From contig CAJWER010000037.1 in the NCBI GenBank assembly GCA_913030785.1, positions 1 to 17,049 on the forward strand: a stretch of DNA of 17,049 bases, in the 5' to 3' direction. The notes under the pieces were generated by a model. That model saw nothing but the letters and a program-made list of their open reading frames with translations. It searched no databases and was not told where the DNA came from. Source of the stretch: an uncultured Chloroflexota bacterium. Its GTDB lineage: Bacteria > Chloroflexota > Dehalococcoidia > Lucifugimonadales > CAJWER01. Position numbers and translations under genes: made by a program. This document shows, piece by piece, positions 1 to 6,616 of this stretch (position 1 is its first letter; every line of letters begins with the position of its first letter).

Positions 1-230
1 CCGCAGCAGGCACCGCTGGCGTCGCACGAGGCGCGAAACAGGGGCAGATGCAGCGGCAATTCGCGGTGCTTGGGGGTGACCCGAAGCCAGACGAGCTGCC
101 CCGCCGGGTCGGGTCGCTGCACGCCCTCGGGCTGCTCCTGTTCGGCCTGGCCGGCGCCCACGGGACGCTCTGTAGCGGGGCCGCCATCGGCTGGGTGCAG
201 GAACTCTCGCAGCTGGCCATCACGTAGCGT
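1..230. other. Unassigned flank beyond an apparent join
   Basis: This stretch is more GC-rich than its neighbour and does not continue the TIM-barrel gene on its right. Two frames in codon register with each other are open through it. One is on the minus strand and gives a charged, Gln/Pro-rich peptide containing VWLRVTPKHRELPLHL. The other is on the plus strand and ends at a TAG at 226-228. Because they share codon register, third-position GC cannot separate them. I do not recognise either product. The minus-frame peptide looks somewhat more protein-like, so it may be the edge of an unrelated gene fused here by a chimeric join. Confidence applies only to the statement that this is foreign to the adjoining gene. 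Confidence 0.4.
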
Positions 231-577
231 GCGCCGACCATTCGGGCTCGCCTCAAGAGCCAACCAAGGTGTTCCAGTACCTCGCCCCGTAGCTCCCCCT
301 CAGGGGTGACCAGGCGCTCGGCCATGTAGTAGTCGGCCGTCACGGACCACACTTCTGTCCCTGACTCGTCTATCAGCCTCTTGATCTTTTCGATTCCACT
401 GTCCGAACTCAGAGGATTGGCAGATACGGACTCCTTCCGGTAGACCCACTCAATGCATGCAAGTCCGGCCTCGCGGGCGAGCGAAAATTCTTCAGACCAT
501 CTGTCGACAGGGAATGATTGCATGTGGTCCCCGCTGGGGGGTAACAATCTACCCTGCATTATGCCGATGGGATTCAA
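1..577 (-). CDS. Sugar phosphate isomerase/epimerase-like TIM barrel, N-terminal part only
   Basis: The first ~116 residues resemble the xylose-isomerase-like TIM-barrel family (sugar phosphate isomerases/epimerases). The start is PIGIMQGRLLPP, then FPVDRW, EEFSLAREAGLACIEW and a later RRARMVGARYV strand. The start is taken as TTG at 577-575, preceded by GAGG. It overlaps the TGA of the upstream aminotransferase gene as TTGA, which suggests translational coupling. The conserved IGIMQGRLLP segment lies upstream of the internal ATG at 523, so that ATG is too late. After about position 230 the frame stays open but becomes Cys/Pro/Arg/Ser-rich and no longer resembles the family; about 150 further family residues are missing. 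The expected role is aldose-ketose isomerisation or epimerisation of a sugar precursor for the ulosonic-acid operon it ends. The substrate is unknown. Confidence 0.72.
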   Translation of the reverse strand, partial: MNPIGIMQGRLLPPSGDHMQSFPVDRWSEEFSLAREAGLACIEWVYRKESVSANPLSSDSGIEKIKRLIDESGTEVWSVTADYYMAERLVTPEGELRGEVLEHLGWLLRRARMVGARYVMASCESSCTQPMAAPLQSVPWAPARPNRSSPRACSDPTRRGSSSGFGSPPSTANCRCICPCFAPRATPAVPAA

Positions 578-1560
578 CTTTGCCTCTTGAATGCGTATGG
601 AGAGGGTGCGCCGGTGGACGATGCCCCCTCGGCCACCCAGCTCTGAATCTGCCTCGCGATGTCCACTCCGACGTTCTCGCCCCAGGTCTCCAACAGCAGC
701 GAAGTTACTTCTCCAGGTTTGCCTTCGCCGATTGGCTCGGCGTCTAGCGATACGACCGGCAGGATGCAGAAGGGGGTCGCGGTCATGAACGCCTCGTCGG
801 CGGTCAGAACGTCGTAGGGCTCGATATTCTTCTCCACCACATCCAGACCCAGTTGTGGCGCCAGCTCGCGGAGTACGTACTCGCGACTGATCCCGCGCAG
901 GATGTTCCTGCCCTCTGGCGAGATGATCGTTCGGTCCTTGACGATTAGGAAGTTGTCGCCAGTCCCTTCGGCTATGAATCCGTCTGGATCCAGGAGCAAG
1001 GCCCAATTGTCCTTGCCCGAGGTGTTGCCCGCCTGCACGTTGGCCATGAGGTAGTGGACGCGGCTCCTATTCTTGATCTTCGGGTCCAACAGTGTGGCAG
1101 GAATGGCCCGTTGTGAAGGAATGATTGCATTGATCCCGGATTCGAACAGATGGCCCATCGAGGCGACGGTCCACCTTAAAGGAAAATCGGCGATGATGAC
1201 GTTAGGTCCGGGAGTCAGTCCCTCAATACCTTCGTATATTGACAGTAGCCCGCGTGAAACGTCGATCATCAGTCTGTGTTCGTCATCTGTCTCGAAGGCC
1301 GGTGAGTTCGCCTCGATGGTCTGGTAGACGGCGCGCTCCATCTCCTCGATGGTCATTGGCGCGGGAATGCGCACGTACTTCATGGAGGCGTAGAGGCGCT
1401 CCAAATGTTCCCTCAGTTTGAACTGCACCCCGTTGAACGAGCGCGTCATCTCGAAGACCATGTCTCCGAACATCAGAGCCGAGTCATAGATCGATACGCG
1501 TGCCTCGGATTCGGGCACGAATTCGCCATTCCAGTAGACCACTCGCCCTGGCTTACCCAC
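574..1560 (-). CDS. Class-IV PLP aminotransferase (IlvE/D-amino-acid transaminase fold)
   Basis: This encodes about 328 residues of the fold-type IV aminotransferase family (branched-chain and D-amino-acid transaminases, ADC lyase). The N-terminus is VVYWNGEFVPESEARVSIYD, followed by GDMVFEMTRSF. The probable PLP lysine is K163 in DPKIKNRSRVHYLMAN. The phosphate-binding region is LLLDPDGFIAEGTGDNFLI, and a C-terminal TATPFCILPVVSLD segment follows. I start it at GTG 1560 (MGKPGRVVYW) because AGGGGG lies just upstream and this is where homology begins; an in-frame GTG at 1566 is the alternative. The start overlaps the end of the HAD gene by 8 nt. Its place inside a NeuB/SpsF/HAD operon suggests it makes an amino-sugar precursor or an amino-acid decoration rather than serving branched-chain amino acid synthesis. 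That is inference. Confidence 0.88.
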   Translation of the reverse strand: MGKPGRVVYWNGEFVPESEARVSIYDSALMFGDMVFEMTRSFNGVQFKLREHLERLYASMKYVRIPAPMTIEEMERAVYQTIEANSPAFETDDEHRLMIDVSRGLLSIYEGIEGLTPGPNVIIADFPLRWTVASMGHLFESGINAIIPSQRAIPATLLDPKIKNRSRVHYLMANVQAGNTSGKDNWALLLDPDGFIAEGTGDNFLIVKDRTIISPEGRNILRGISREYVLRELAPQLGLDVVEKNIEPYDVLTADEAFMTATPFCILPVVSLDAEPIGEGKPGEVTSLLLETWGENVGVDIARQIQSWVAEGASSTGAPSPYAFKRQS

Positions 1561-1906
1561 CGTCACCCCCTGTCTGGTCAACCGGTTGGTCCGGCAGCAC
1601 CGACTTGTAGCCGGACCCGGTCCAGTCGGCAAAATTCAGTGCCTTGTCATCGATATAGATATCTGCGCCCGGCTTGCCCATGTGCAATTCGTGACGGCTG
1701 ACGCCCCATGCTTCAAGCTGCCTTTCCGTCTCCTCTCGCCAGTCGATACCAGTCGTGAAACCTCTGGCGGTGGCGAGCATGATGCGGTGTCCGGCAGCAT
1801 ACAGGCGATTGATCTCCGCGATCACAGAAGGGTAGGGCACAGCATTCAAGTAGTCGCCGTTCGTGTTGGTGCAGATAGTTCCGTCTATATCGAAGCAGTA
1901 GTTCAT
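1553..1906 (-). CDS. Small HAD-superfamily sugar phosphatase
   Basis: This 117-residue, cap-less HAD hydrolase has all the core motifs. Motif I is CFDIDGT, with nucleophile D6 and acid D8. Motif II is LATARG. The Lys and acidic pair are in MGKPGADIYIDDKALNFADW. Similar short HADs occur in capsule and sugar-nucleotide loci, and KdsC-type phosphatases act between ulosonate-phosphate synthase and cytidylyltransferase. By position it could dephosphorylate the product of the NeuB-like synthase before activation, which is inference. I start it at ATG 1906, whose ATGA overlaps the TGA of the upstream nucleotidyltransferase. The longer in-frame start at 1939 would add a non-family N-terminus inside that gene. 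The C-terminal tail (about 15 residues, Gly/Asp-rich) is poorly conserved in character. Confidence 0.88.
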   Translation of the reverse strand: MNYCFDIDGTICTNTNGDYLNAVPYPSVIAEINRLYAAGHRIMLATARGFTTGIDWREETERQLEAWGVSRHELHMGKPGADIYIDDKALNFADWTGSGYKSVLPDQPVDQTGGDGG

Positions 1907-2604
1907 TGCTTGTTCGGTGCGTATACGCGATCGTACCAATCGATCACATCGTGTATTGTGAACTCCGGGTTGCGAGGATAGAGATAACTGTATAATGCCG
2001 CCACGAACTCGTACTCGTCCTGAGTGTTGACGTCGATCACGATGTCCGGTCTCCGGATCTCAGGTCGACACTGCATGATTCCAAGTTTGAATTTGTCCGT
2101 GTTCTCGTAGAAATTGAAATGTGGGTGCTCGCGCAGCCGAGGGTCGGTGACGTCCCTCCACACACGATCAAGTGCATCGACGCTATAGACTTCTGCGCCT
2201 ATGCCGTCCGGATAGCCGTTGTCCACGACATCGGGGCAGTTCGACGAGAAATCGTAATCGCCAGCCAGGTGGTAAGCGACCAGGTCGTCGATCTCCGCGG
2301 GTTCGGGCGCTGGGTTGTCGCCTGGAAGACGAACGATTGGATTCGCCCCGTACATCTTCGCCGCCTGGTAGTAGCGGTCAACTAGGTCGTTCTCCGAGCC
2401 GCGGAAAACAGATAGCCCGTGGGCTCGACCCACCTCTTCGATAACGTCATCCTCGGGCTTTTGGGTCGTGGCCAGCACGATCTCGTCGAGTCTCTTGCAA
2501 CGTTGCACACGCTCAAGGAGGCGGCTGATCAAAGGCGCACCGGCCAGGTCCATCATCGATTTCCCTGGCAGACGGGTAGCGCCCATCCGCGACTGGACGA
2601 TCAT
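1903..2604 (-). CDS. SpsF-like nucleotidyltransferase (CMP-sugar synthetase family)
   Basis: This encodes 233 residues of the cytidylyltransferase/SpsF family (related to NeuA and KdsB). The nucleotide-binding start is MIVQSRMGATRLPGKSM, followed by GAPLISRLLERV, IVLATT and the metal-site region VRLPGDNPAPEP, where many relatives have GDCP. A C-terminal DIVIDVNTQDEYEF segment follows. The likely role is activation of the ulosonic acid made by the synthase next door, usually with CTP. The substrate cannot be read from the sequence. ATG 2604 is chosen because AGGG lies 5 nt upstream. An in-frame TTG at 2643 would leave only 4 nt after the synthase stop and would complete the first beta-strand (VVMIVQ), so it is a real alternative. 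It overlaps the HAD gene by ATGA. Confidence 0.86.
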   Translation of the reverse strand: MIVQSRMGATRLPGKSMMDLAGAPLISRLLERVQRCKRLDEIVLATTQKPEDDVIEEVGRAHGLSVFRGSENDLVDRYYQAAKMYGANPIVRLPGDNPAPEPAEIDDLVAYHLAGDYDFSSNCPDVVDNGYPDGIGAEVYSVDALDRVWRDVTDPRLREHPHFNFYENTDKFKLGIMQCRPEIRRPDIVIDVNTQDEYEFVAALYSYLYPRNPEFTIHDVIDWYDRVYAPNKQ

Positions 2605-2647
2605 GACGACCCTAGAGTCCGAACGGTTAGTCTTGCCTGCCAAGACG

Positions 2648-3535
2648 CTACCAGTACCTGAGCTTCGCCGCGTTGGTCAGTTCGGCGTCCGAGACCTTTT
2701 TGACGCCATCTCCCATGACTACAGGTATAGTGCGAATGTAGTCGACCATCATCTCAAGACCGCGCCTCTCAAGGGAGGCGGATTGGTCGCTGCCATACAT
2801 CGACCGATCTATGGAGATGTGGCGCTCGACGACCACCGCCCCCATCATCGCAGCCAACGCACCCGGAATCATGGTTACCTCGTGTCCGCTATAGCCCACG
2901 GGGCAATCGTATCTCCGGCGCAACTCAACAATACTCCGGAGGTTGACCGAGTTCTCGGCCAGTGGGTACTCCGAGACGCAATGCATCAAAACGAATGGAC
3001 AATCACGGTCCCGAAATATCTCTACCGCTGTGTCGATATCTTCATAAGTGCTCATCCCGGTTGAGATAAGGGCGGGCTTCTGCTCCGCAGCGACTGCCTC
3101 AAGCAGGGGGACGTGGGGCAACATCGGTGACGCGATCTTGTTGTATTTGAGGTTGTACTGGCGCAGGAAGGTCAGACTGGGTACGTCCCAGGCGGACGCA
3201 AACCAATCGATGCCAACTTTTTTGCAGTAGGCGTCAATCTCCTCGTACTCGTCCTGGCCGAACTCCAGGCCCTCCTTCTGCTCCCGCTGGGTCGTTCCCC
3301 AGGGGCTATCGCGTGGCGAGTCCAATACCTCTTGCGTATAGACGATGTCGATGGTCCTTTTCTGGAACTTCACGACATCACAATCGCTCGTTTTTGCCAT
3401 GTCAATAAGCTGCTTGGCGATGTCTATGTCGCCGTTGTGGTTGATACCTATCTCTGCGATCGTCAGGCAATGCCGGGCAATCGGCCACGGCTCACTCTGG
3501 ATCATGTCGGTGGCAAAATCGAAGTTGTTGTTCAC
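2648..3535 (-). CDS. NeuB-like ulosonic acid synthase lacking the SAF domain
   Basis: This 295-residue protein belongs to the NeuB (sialic/legionaminic/pseudaminic acid synthase) family, which condenses phosphoenolpyruvate with an aldose. Visible motifs are the start AEIGINHNGD (E28), VVKFQKR, WFASAWD, NKIASPML and STGMSTYEDI. The probable metal histidines are in VGYSGHE (H218) and ERHIS (H239). It ends at KLRYW, just after the barrel. The C-terminal SAF (antifreeze-like) domain of about 60 residues, present in typical 340-350 residue NeuB proteins, is absent. The usual GPDH after the second histidine is GSDQ here (MYGSDQSASLE). I associate this variant with a poorly characterised subfamily. 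The GTG start at 3535 is supported by AAGGAG at 3550-3545. Substrate and phosphorylation state of the acceptor are unknown. Confidence 0.9.
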   Translation of the reverse strand: MNNNFDFATDMIQSEPWPIARHCLTIAEIGINHNGDIDIAKQLIDMAKTSDCDVVKFQKRTIDIVYTQEVLDSPRDSPWGTTQREQKEGLEFGQDEYEEIDAYCKKVGIDWFASAWDVPSLTFLRQYNLKYNKIASPMLPHVPLLEAVAAEQKPALISTGMSTYEDIDTAVEIFRDRDCPFVLMHCVSEYPLAENSVNLRSIVELRRRYDCPVGYSGHEVTMIPGALAAMMGAVVVERHISIDRSMYGSDQSASLERRGLEMMVDYIRTIPVVMGDGVKKVSDAELTNAAKLRYW

Positions 3536-3593
3536 CGCCGCCTACTCCTTGTCACTAGGTTGCTGAGGCCACTTTCGATCGTTTTCAAGGCCG

Positions 3594-5105
3594 TTATGCT
3601 TTCGCTGTCCATCTTTTTTCGGTGCTGATCGATCCGGTAGCGTTTCGCGTGTCGATTATCAATTGGCTGTTGTCCACCACCCACTGCCAATCGTAAACAG
3701 CGTGGTCGGTGGTAATGACTACGCAGTCAGCAGTCTTGAGGACCTCTTCGTCGAGCGTCACGCTGTCGAGGGCGCTGTCCGCCAACTCTATCCGCGACAC
3801 ATACGGATCGTTGTATGTCACCTCCACTCCCTTGCCCTGTAGAAGCTCGATCAGGTCAAGGGCGGGGGACTCCCTGATGTCACCCACATTGGGCTTGTAG
3901 GCGACTCCCAGCAACAGAACTCGCGACCCGTTCAAGGGCTTCCTCGCGTCGTTCAGCGCATCAGCAACCCTTCCCGCAACATGGGCAGGCATGCCCATGT
4001 TGATCTCTGCCGCGAGCTGTATGAATCGAGCATTGTAGTCCAGTGTCTTGAGCTTCCATGCCAGATACTGGGGATCGACGGGGATGCAGTGCCCCCCGAG
4101 TCCAGGCCCAGGGTAAAATGCCATGAAACCAAAGGGCTTGGTCTTTGCCGCGTCGATCGCTTCCCAAACATCCACTCCGAGCCGCTCACACATCATCGCG
4201 ATCTCGTTCACAAGCGCGATATTCGTGGCACGGAAGGTGTTTTCAATCAGTTTCGTCATCTCCGCTACCCTGGGTGATGACACAGGTACAACGGAGTCGA
4301 TCACTCGACTATATAGTGCCTCCACCATCTGCAGGCACGAAGACGTTACCCCGCCGACTACCTTCGGCGTATTCCTCACGGTCCAGTCGGCCCGTCCCGG
4401 GTCGATGCGCTCCGGTGAAAATGCCACGAAGAAGTCTCGGCCTACCTCCCAGGCATCCCCACCCGCGTCCTGAAGGCGCGGGAGCAACACCTCTTCTGTC
4501 ATCCCCGGATAGCCCGTGCTCTCAAGGATGATGAGCATACCCGGGTGGAATCCCTTCGCGATTCCATCTGCGGCCGCTATCACGTAGGACAGGTTCGGGT
4601 CACCAGTTTTGCTCAGTGGGGTTGGCACGCAGATGATCGCGATATCCGCGTCTTTCAGAGTTGCATAGTCCGTCGTGGCAGAGAACCGCAGAGCCGTCGG
4701 CTCGGAAGGATCTTTTGCGGCCAGGGCAACGCCGGCGCCCTCTTCGGACGTGTCGCGGGTCTGTTCCGGGGAATAATCGCCTCGGTTGACGGCTTCAACC
4801 CTATCCTGAGATGTGTCGATTCCGATGGTGCGAAACCCAGCCGCTTCCACGGCCGTTGCCAATGGCAGGCCCACATAGCCGAGGCCTATTATGGACACGA
4901 CTGCCTCTTTGCTCTCTATTTTTGATAAGAGTTGATTCAAATCCGTTGCACCCAAATGGATAGACCTAGGCACGTGATACGAAAGCGACTTGTGCGACGG
5001 GAGCGTGTAAAAGAAAAGGACTGCTTCGCCAACCCGGCCAGCAGCCGAGCTTTCAAATGAGCCCTGAACTTGCGTCCTCGGAGCGGTGGCTACGACGATA
5101 GACAC
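3594..5105 (-). CDS. UDP-sugar 6-dehydrogenase (UDP-GlcNAc/ManNAc type)
   Basis: This is a nucleotide-sugar dehydrogenase that oxidises C6 of a UDP-sugar to a uronate in two NAD-dependent steps. Motifs, in the 503-residue numbering, are GLGYVGLPLA (~74), CVPTPLSKTGDPNLSYV (~159), ILESTGYPG, the central EMTKLIENTFRATNIALVNE (~282) with its Lys/Asn, and the catalytic cysteine C340 in PGLGGHCIPVDP. The motif set fits the WecC/WbpA/TviB group better than UDP-glucose dehydrogenase. The coordinates give the longest ATG frame. Homology begins only near residue 51, and the first ~50 residues look unlike the family, so a TTG at 4955 (after AGG) or 4940 may be the true start. It sits 30 nt after the NusG-like gene, probably in one operon. 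Confidence 0.9.
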   Translation of the reverse strand: MSIVVATAPRTQVQGSFESSAAGRVGEAVLFFYTLPSHKSLSYHVPRSIHLGATDLNQLLSKIESKEAVVSIIGLGYVGLPLATAVEAAGFRTIGIDTSQDRVEAVNRGDYSPEQTRDTSEEGAGVALAAKDPSEPTALRFSATTDYATLKDADIAIICVPTPLSKTGDPNLSYVIAAADGIAKGFHPGMLIILESTGYPGMTEEVLLPRLQDAGGDAWEVGRDFFVAFSPERIDPGRADWTVRNTPKVVGGVTSSCLQMVEALYSRVIDSVVPVSSPRVAEMTKLIENTFRATNIALVNEIAMMCERLGVDVWEAIDAAKTKPFGFMAFYPGPGLGGHCIPVDPQYLAWKLKTLDYNARFIQLAAEINMGMPAHVAGRVADALNDARKPLNGSRVLLLGVAYKPNVGDIRESPALDLIELLQGKGVEVTYNDPYVSRIELADSALDSVTLDEEVLKTADCVVITTDHAVYDWQWVVDNSQLIIDTRNATGSISTEKRWTAKA

Positions 5106-5135
5106 AAGCTATTTTTCAGTTCTACAGGGAGACGA

Positions 5136-5732
5136 CTAGGTGAGGGCTATAGCCTCTGATCCGCGATTTCGGATCCACCTGCCCTTACCTCTGGTTCGTC
5201 GCCGCCCACCATGGTTCGCATCGCCCAGAGAGTCCTCGGGCGCGATATGCAGGTCACTCCACGGCACCTCTGCGGAAACGAGCTGTCCCATGAACTCCAA
5301 CAGTACCCGCACCTTTGAGTCCGACGACGTCGGCTCTTCTGCGACCTGCGCGAGACTCTCAAACTGGCCAGATACAACCCTCACCTTCTGACCGGGCTTG
5401 TACCTGATCCAGAGACCGCCGTTATCGTTGATCGACTCGACACGACGGGCCAACTCGTCAACGATGTCGTCCGCAATCGAGGACGCTACCCCATCGAAGC
5501 GGACCCAACCCAGCACACCCGGTAGCAGACCGATAGCCGGCCACTGCCCACGATCAACATCGCACCTCACAAACAAGTATCCGGGAAAAAGAGGAATTTC
5601 CTCCCTGCCCGAGCGCTTTTGTGCTGCCTGTATCCTTGGAAAGAAGTGCTCGTAGCCTTCCACTCCCAGGACGTTGGCTGCGATATATTCGGACCGGGGT
5701 TTGGTCCTGACGACGTACCAATTCAGAGCCAT
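5136..5732 (-). CDS. NusG-family specialised antiterminator (RfaH/UpxY/LoaP-like)
   Basis: This 198-residue protein has a NusG N-terminal domain from residue 4 (WYVVRTKPRSEYIAANVL, then FFPRIQ and IPLFPGYLFVRCD). A KOW-type domain follows around residues 110-160 (YKPGQKVRVVSGQFESL), then a basic Gly/Arg-rich tail that housekeeping NusG lacks. NusG paralogues placed at the head of long surface-polysaccharide operons (RfaH, UpxY, LoaP) ride with RNA polymerase and suppress termination within that operon. This gene is second in its operon, 10 nt after a MarR_EPS-type regulator and ahead of the sugar genes, which fits that role. The housekeeping nusG normally lies beside secE and rplK, none of which is here. 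I saw no clear ops or boxA element. Confidence 0.87.
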   Translation of the reverse strand: MALNWYVVRTKPRSEYIAANVLGVEGYEHFFPRIQAAQKRSGREEIPLFPGYLFVRCDVDRGQWPAIGLLPGVLGWVRFDGVASSIADDIVDELARRVESINDNGGLWIRYKPGQKVRVVSGQFESLAQVAEEPTSSDSKVRVLLEFMGQLVSAEVPWSDLHIAPEDSLGDANHGGRRRTRGKGRWIRNRGSEAIALT

Positions 5733-5742
5733 GGGTTGTTCC

Positions 5743-6381
5743 TCATGTCACCTCGACGGCATCTGAGGCCCGGAGGAATGTGATGATCTTTGAGTCGTCT
5801 ACGCCGTTAGATCTGAGATCGGCGCGCTTTCCGGCAATATCCGACGAGAATGCGACCATCACCTTGACGTATTCGTCTGGCTGGATCGATCCCAGGTCAC
5901 GGACGGTTGTCCCGAGGAAGCTGCGCCCTCCATTGATATCGAAAAAGTCGACCTGAGTGACCCCCATGTCCCGGAGCACCAGGTACATCAGCTCTCCCAT
6001 TTCCCCCGCCCCATATATGGCCATTCGAGAGTCCTGGTCCAGAGCCATGCCCTCCATGTCATCTCGAAGGATCTCTCGAACCCGACGGTAGTGCCCAAGA
6101 ACCCGGTCCACGTATGCAAGCGTTAAGTTGGCTTTCCTGCCAACCCCAGAAGGTGTCAGGTTATAGACCCACTGCTTCCAACCGGCCCGGGTAGCCCGGA
6201 TATATCCCTTCTTTGCCAGGTTCCGGACAAGCAAATTTGCCACACCCAGCGCGACCCCCAGCTGTATTGCGAGGTGACGCTGGCTCGTGACGGGTGTGAC
6301 CTCGACCTCCTCCAGGAGCCGAAGCTCCCGGAACGAAGGATCATCTAGGTCGTCTTTCAGTTCATTCGCGGGCGGGCACAT
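5743..6381 (-). CDS. MarR_EPS-type winged-helix regulator fused to a Rossmann-like domain
   Basis: In this 212-residue protein, residues ~15-105 form a winged helix like the EPS-associated MarR-family regulators: SFRELRLLEEVEVTPVTSQR, a helix-turn-helix in LAIQLGVALGVANLLVRNL, the wing YIRATRAG, then LTPSGVGRKANLTLAYV. Residues ~118-205 hold a nucleotide-binding-like segment, AIYGAGEMGELMYLVLRDMG then VDFFDINGG, recalling sugar-nucleotide or CoA-binding Rossmann modules. The start at ATG 6381 has GGAG at 6394-6391. A longer ATG frame from 6555 would begin upstream of the promoter at 6478-6506 and adds unrelated sequence, so I reject it. It is the first gene after that promoter and probably controls the operon. 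The fused domain could sense a nucleotide sugar, which is inference. Confidence 0.82.
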   Translation of the reverse strand: MCPPANELKDDLDDPSFRELRLLEEVEVTPVTSQRHLAIQLGVALGVANLLVRNLAKKGYIRATRAGWKQWVYNLTPSGVGRKANLTLAYVDRVLGHYRRVREILRDDMEGMALDQDSRMAIYGAGEMGELMYLVLRDMGVTQVDFFDINGGRSFLGTTVRDLGSIQPDEYVKVMVAFSSDIAGKRADLRSNGVDDSKIITFLRASDAVEVT

Positions 6382-6390
6382 GTTCTTGAT

Positions 6391-6394
6391 CTCC
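6391..6394 (-). promoter_or_regulatory. Ribosome binding site deciding the regulator start
   Basis: GGAG lies 9 nt before ATG 6381. It supports this start over the in-frame ATG at 6555, which would lie upstream of the predicted promoter. Confidence 0.5.
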
Positions 6395-6477
6395 GGGTGA
6401 TCTCGCGATGTCAGGGAACGGGTCCCTCGCTCTACATCGCCAATTGACACGATGCCGAAACTAGTCCGCAGGGGGAT

Positions 6478-6506
6478 ATTGTTCACTGCGTGAACGCAGA
6501 TGTCAA
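6478..6506 (-). promoter_or_regulatory. Sigma70-type promoter of the ulosonic acid operon
   Basis: On the minus strand a perfect TTGACA (-35) at 6506-6501 is followed by a 17-nt spacer and AACAAT (-10, 4 of 6 matches) at 6483-6478. Transcription would start near 6471, giving a leader of about 90 nt before the regulator start at 6381. The spacer is nearly filled by overlapping palindromes, so it looks like a repressible promoter. The -35 match, exact spacing and position before a regulator gene make this the most convincing promoter in the window. Confidence 0.68.
6481..6499. promoter_or_regulatory. Two overlapping palindromes, probable operator
   Basis: On the plus strand GTTCAC-TGC-GTGAAC (6481-6495) is a perfect inverted repeat with 6-bp arms. 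It overlaps CTGCGT-GA-ACGCAG (6486-6499), also with perfect 6-bp arms. Both lie between the -35 and -10 elements. The likeliest binder is the MarR_EPS-type protein encoded just downstream, which would give autoregulation. Formation of alternative hairpins is unlikely to matter because the site lies upstream of the predicted transcript start. Confidence 0.6.
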
Positions 6507-6616
6507 TAGAAAGGGGGGTCGATGATCGGCGCGGTGGCGCTGGCGACGACGCCAACGGCTACCAGACGGGGAGCGGTAGGGTGGAGACGAGTCGAAATTA
6601 CAGAGGGATCCGGGGC

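Noticed and set aside
70..309. Plus-strand open frame of 79 codons near the left edge
   Set aside because: Cys/Ser/Pro/Arg-rich composition typical of a shadow frame; it crosses the apparent join and lies antisense to the TIM-barrel gene.
521..541. Possible frameshift in the TIM-barrel gene near the C6 and G4 runs
   Set aside because: A first count suggested a missing base, but recounting the G run at 536-541 as six bases puts IGIMQGRLLPP and FPVDRW in one frame, so no frameshift is needed.
1586..1981. Plus-strand open frame of 131 codons
   Set aside because: It lies wholly antisense to the HAD gene and the end of the nucleotidyltransferase gene, which both have clear motifs; its product shows no recognisable pattern.
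2468..3064. Plus-strand open frame of 198 codons
   Set aside because: Antisense to the nucleotidyltransferase and synthase genes; no ribosome binding site or family motif.
6382..6555. N-terminal extension of the winged-helix regulator from ATG 6555
   Set aside because: It would begin upstream of the strong promoter at 6478-6506, and the added residues do not look like a domain.
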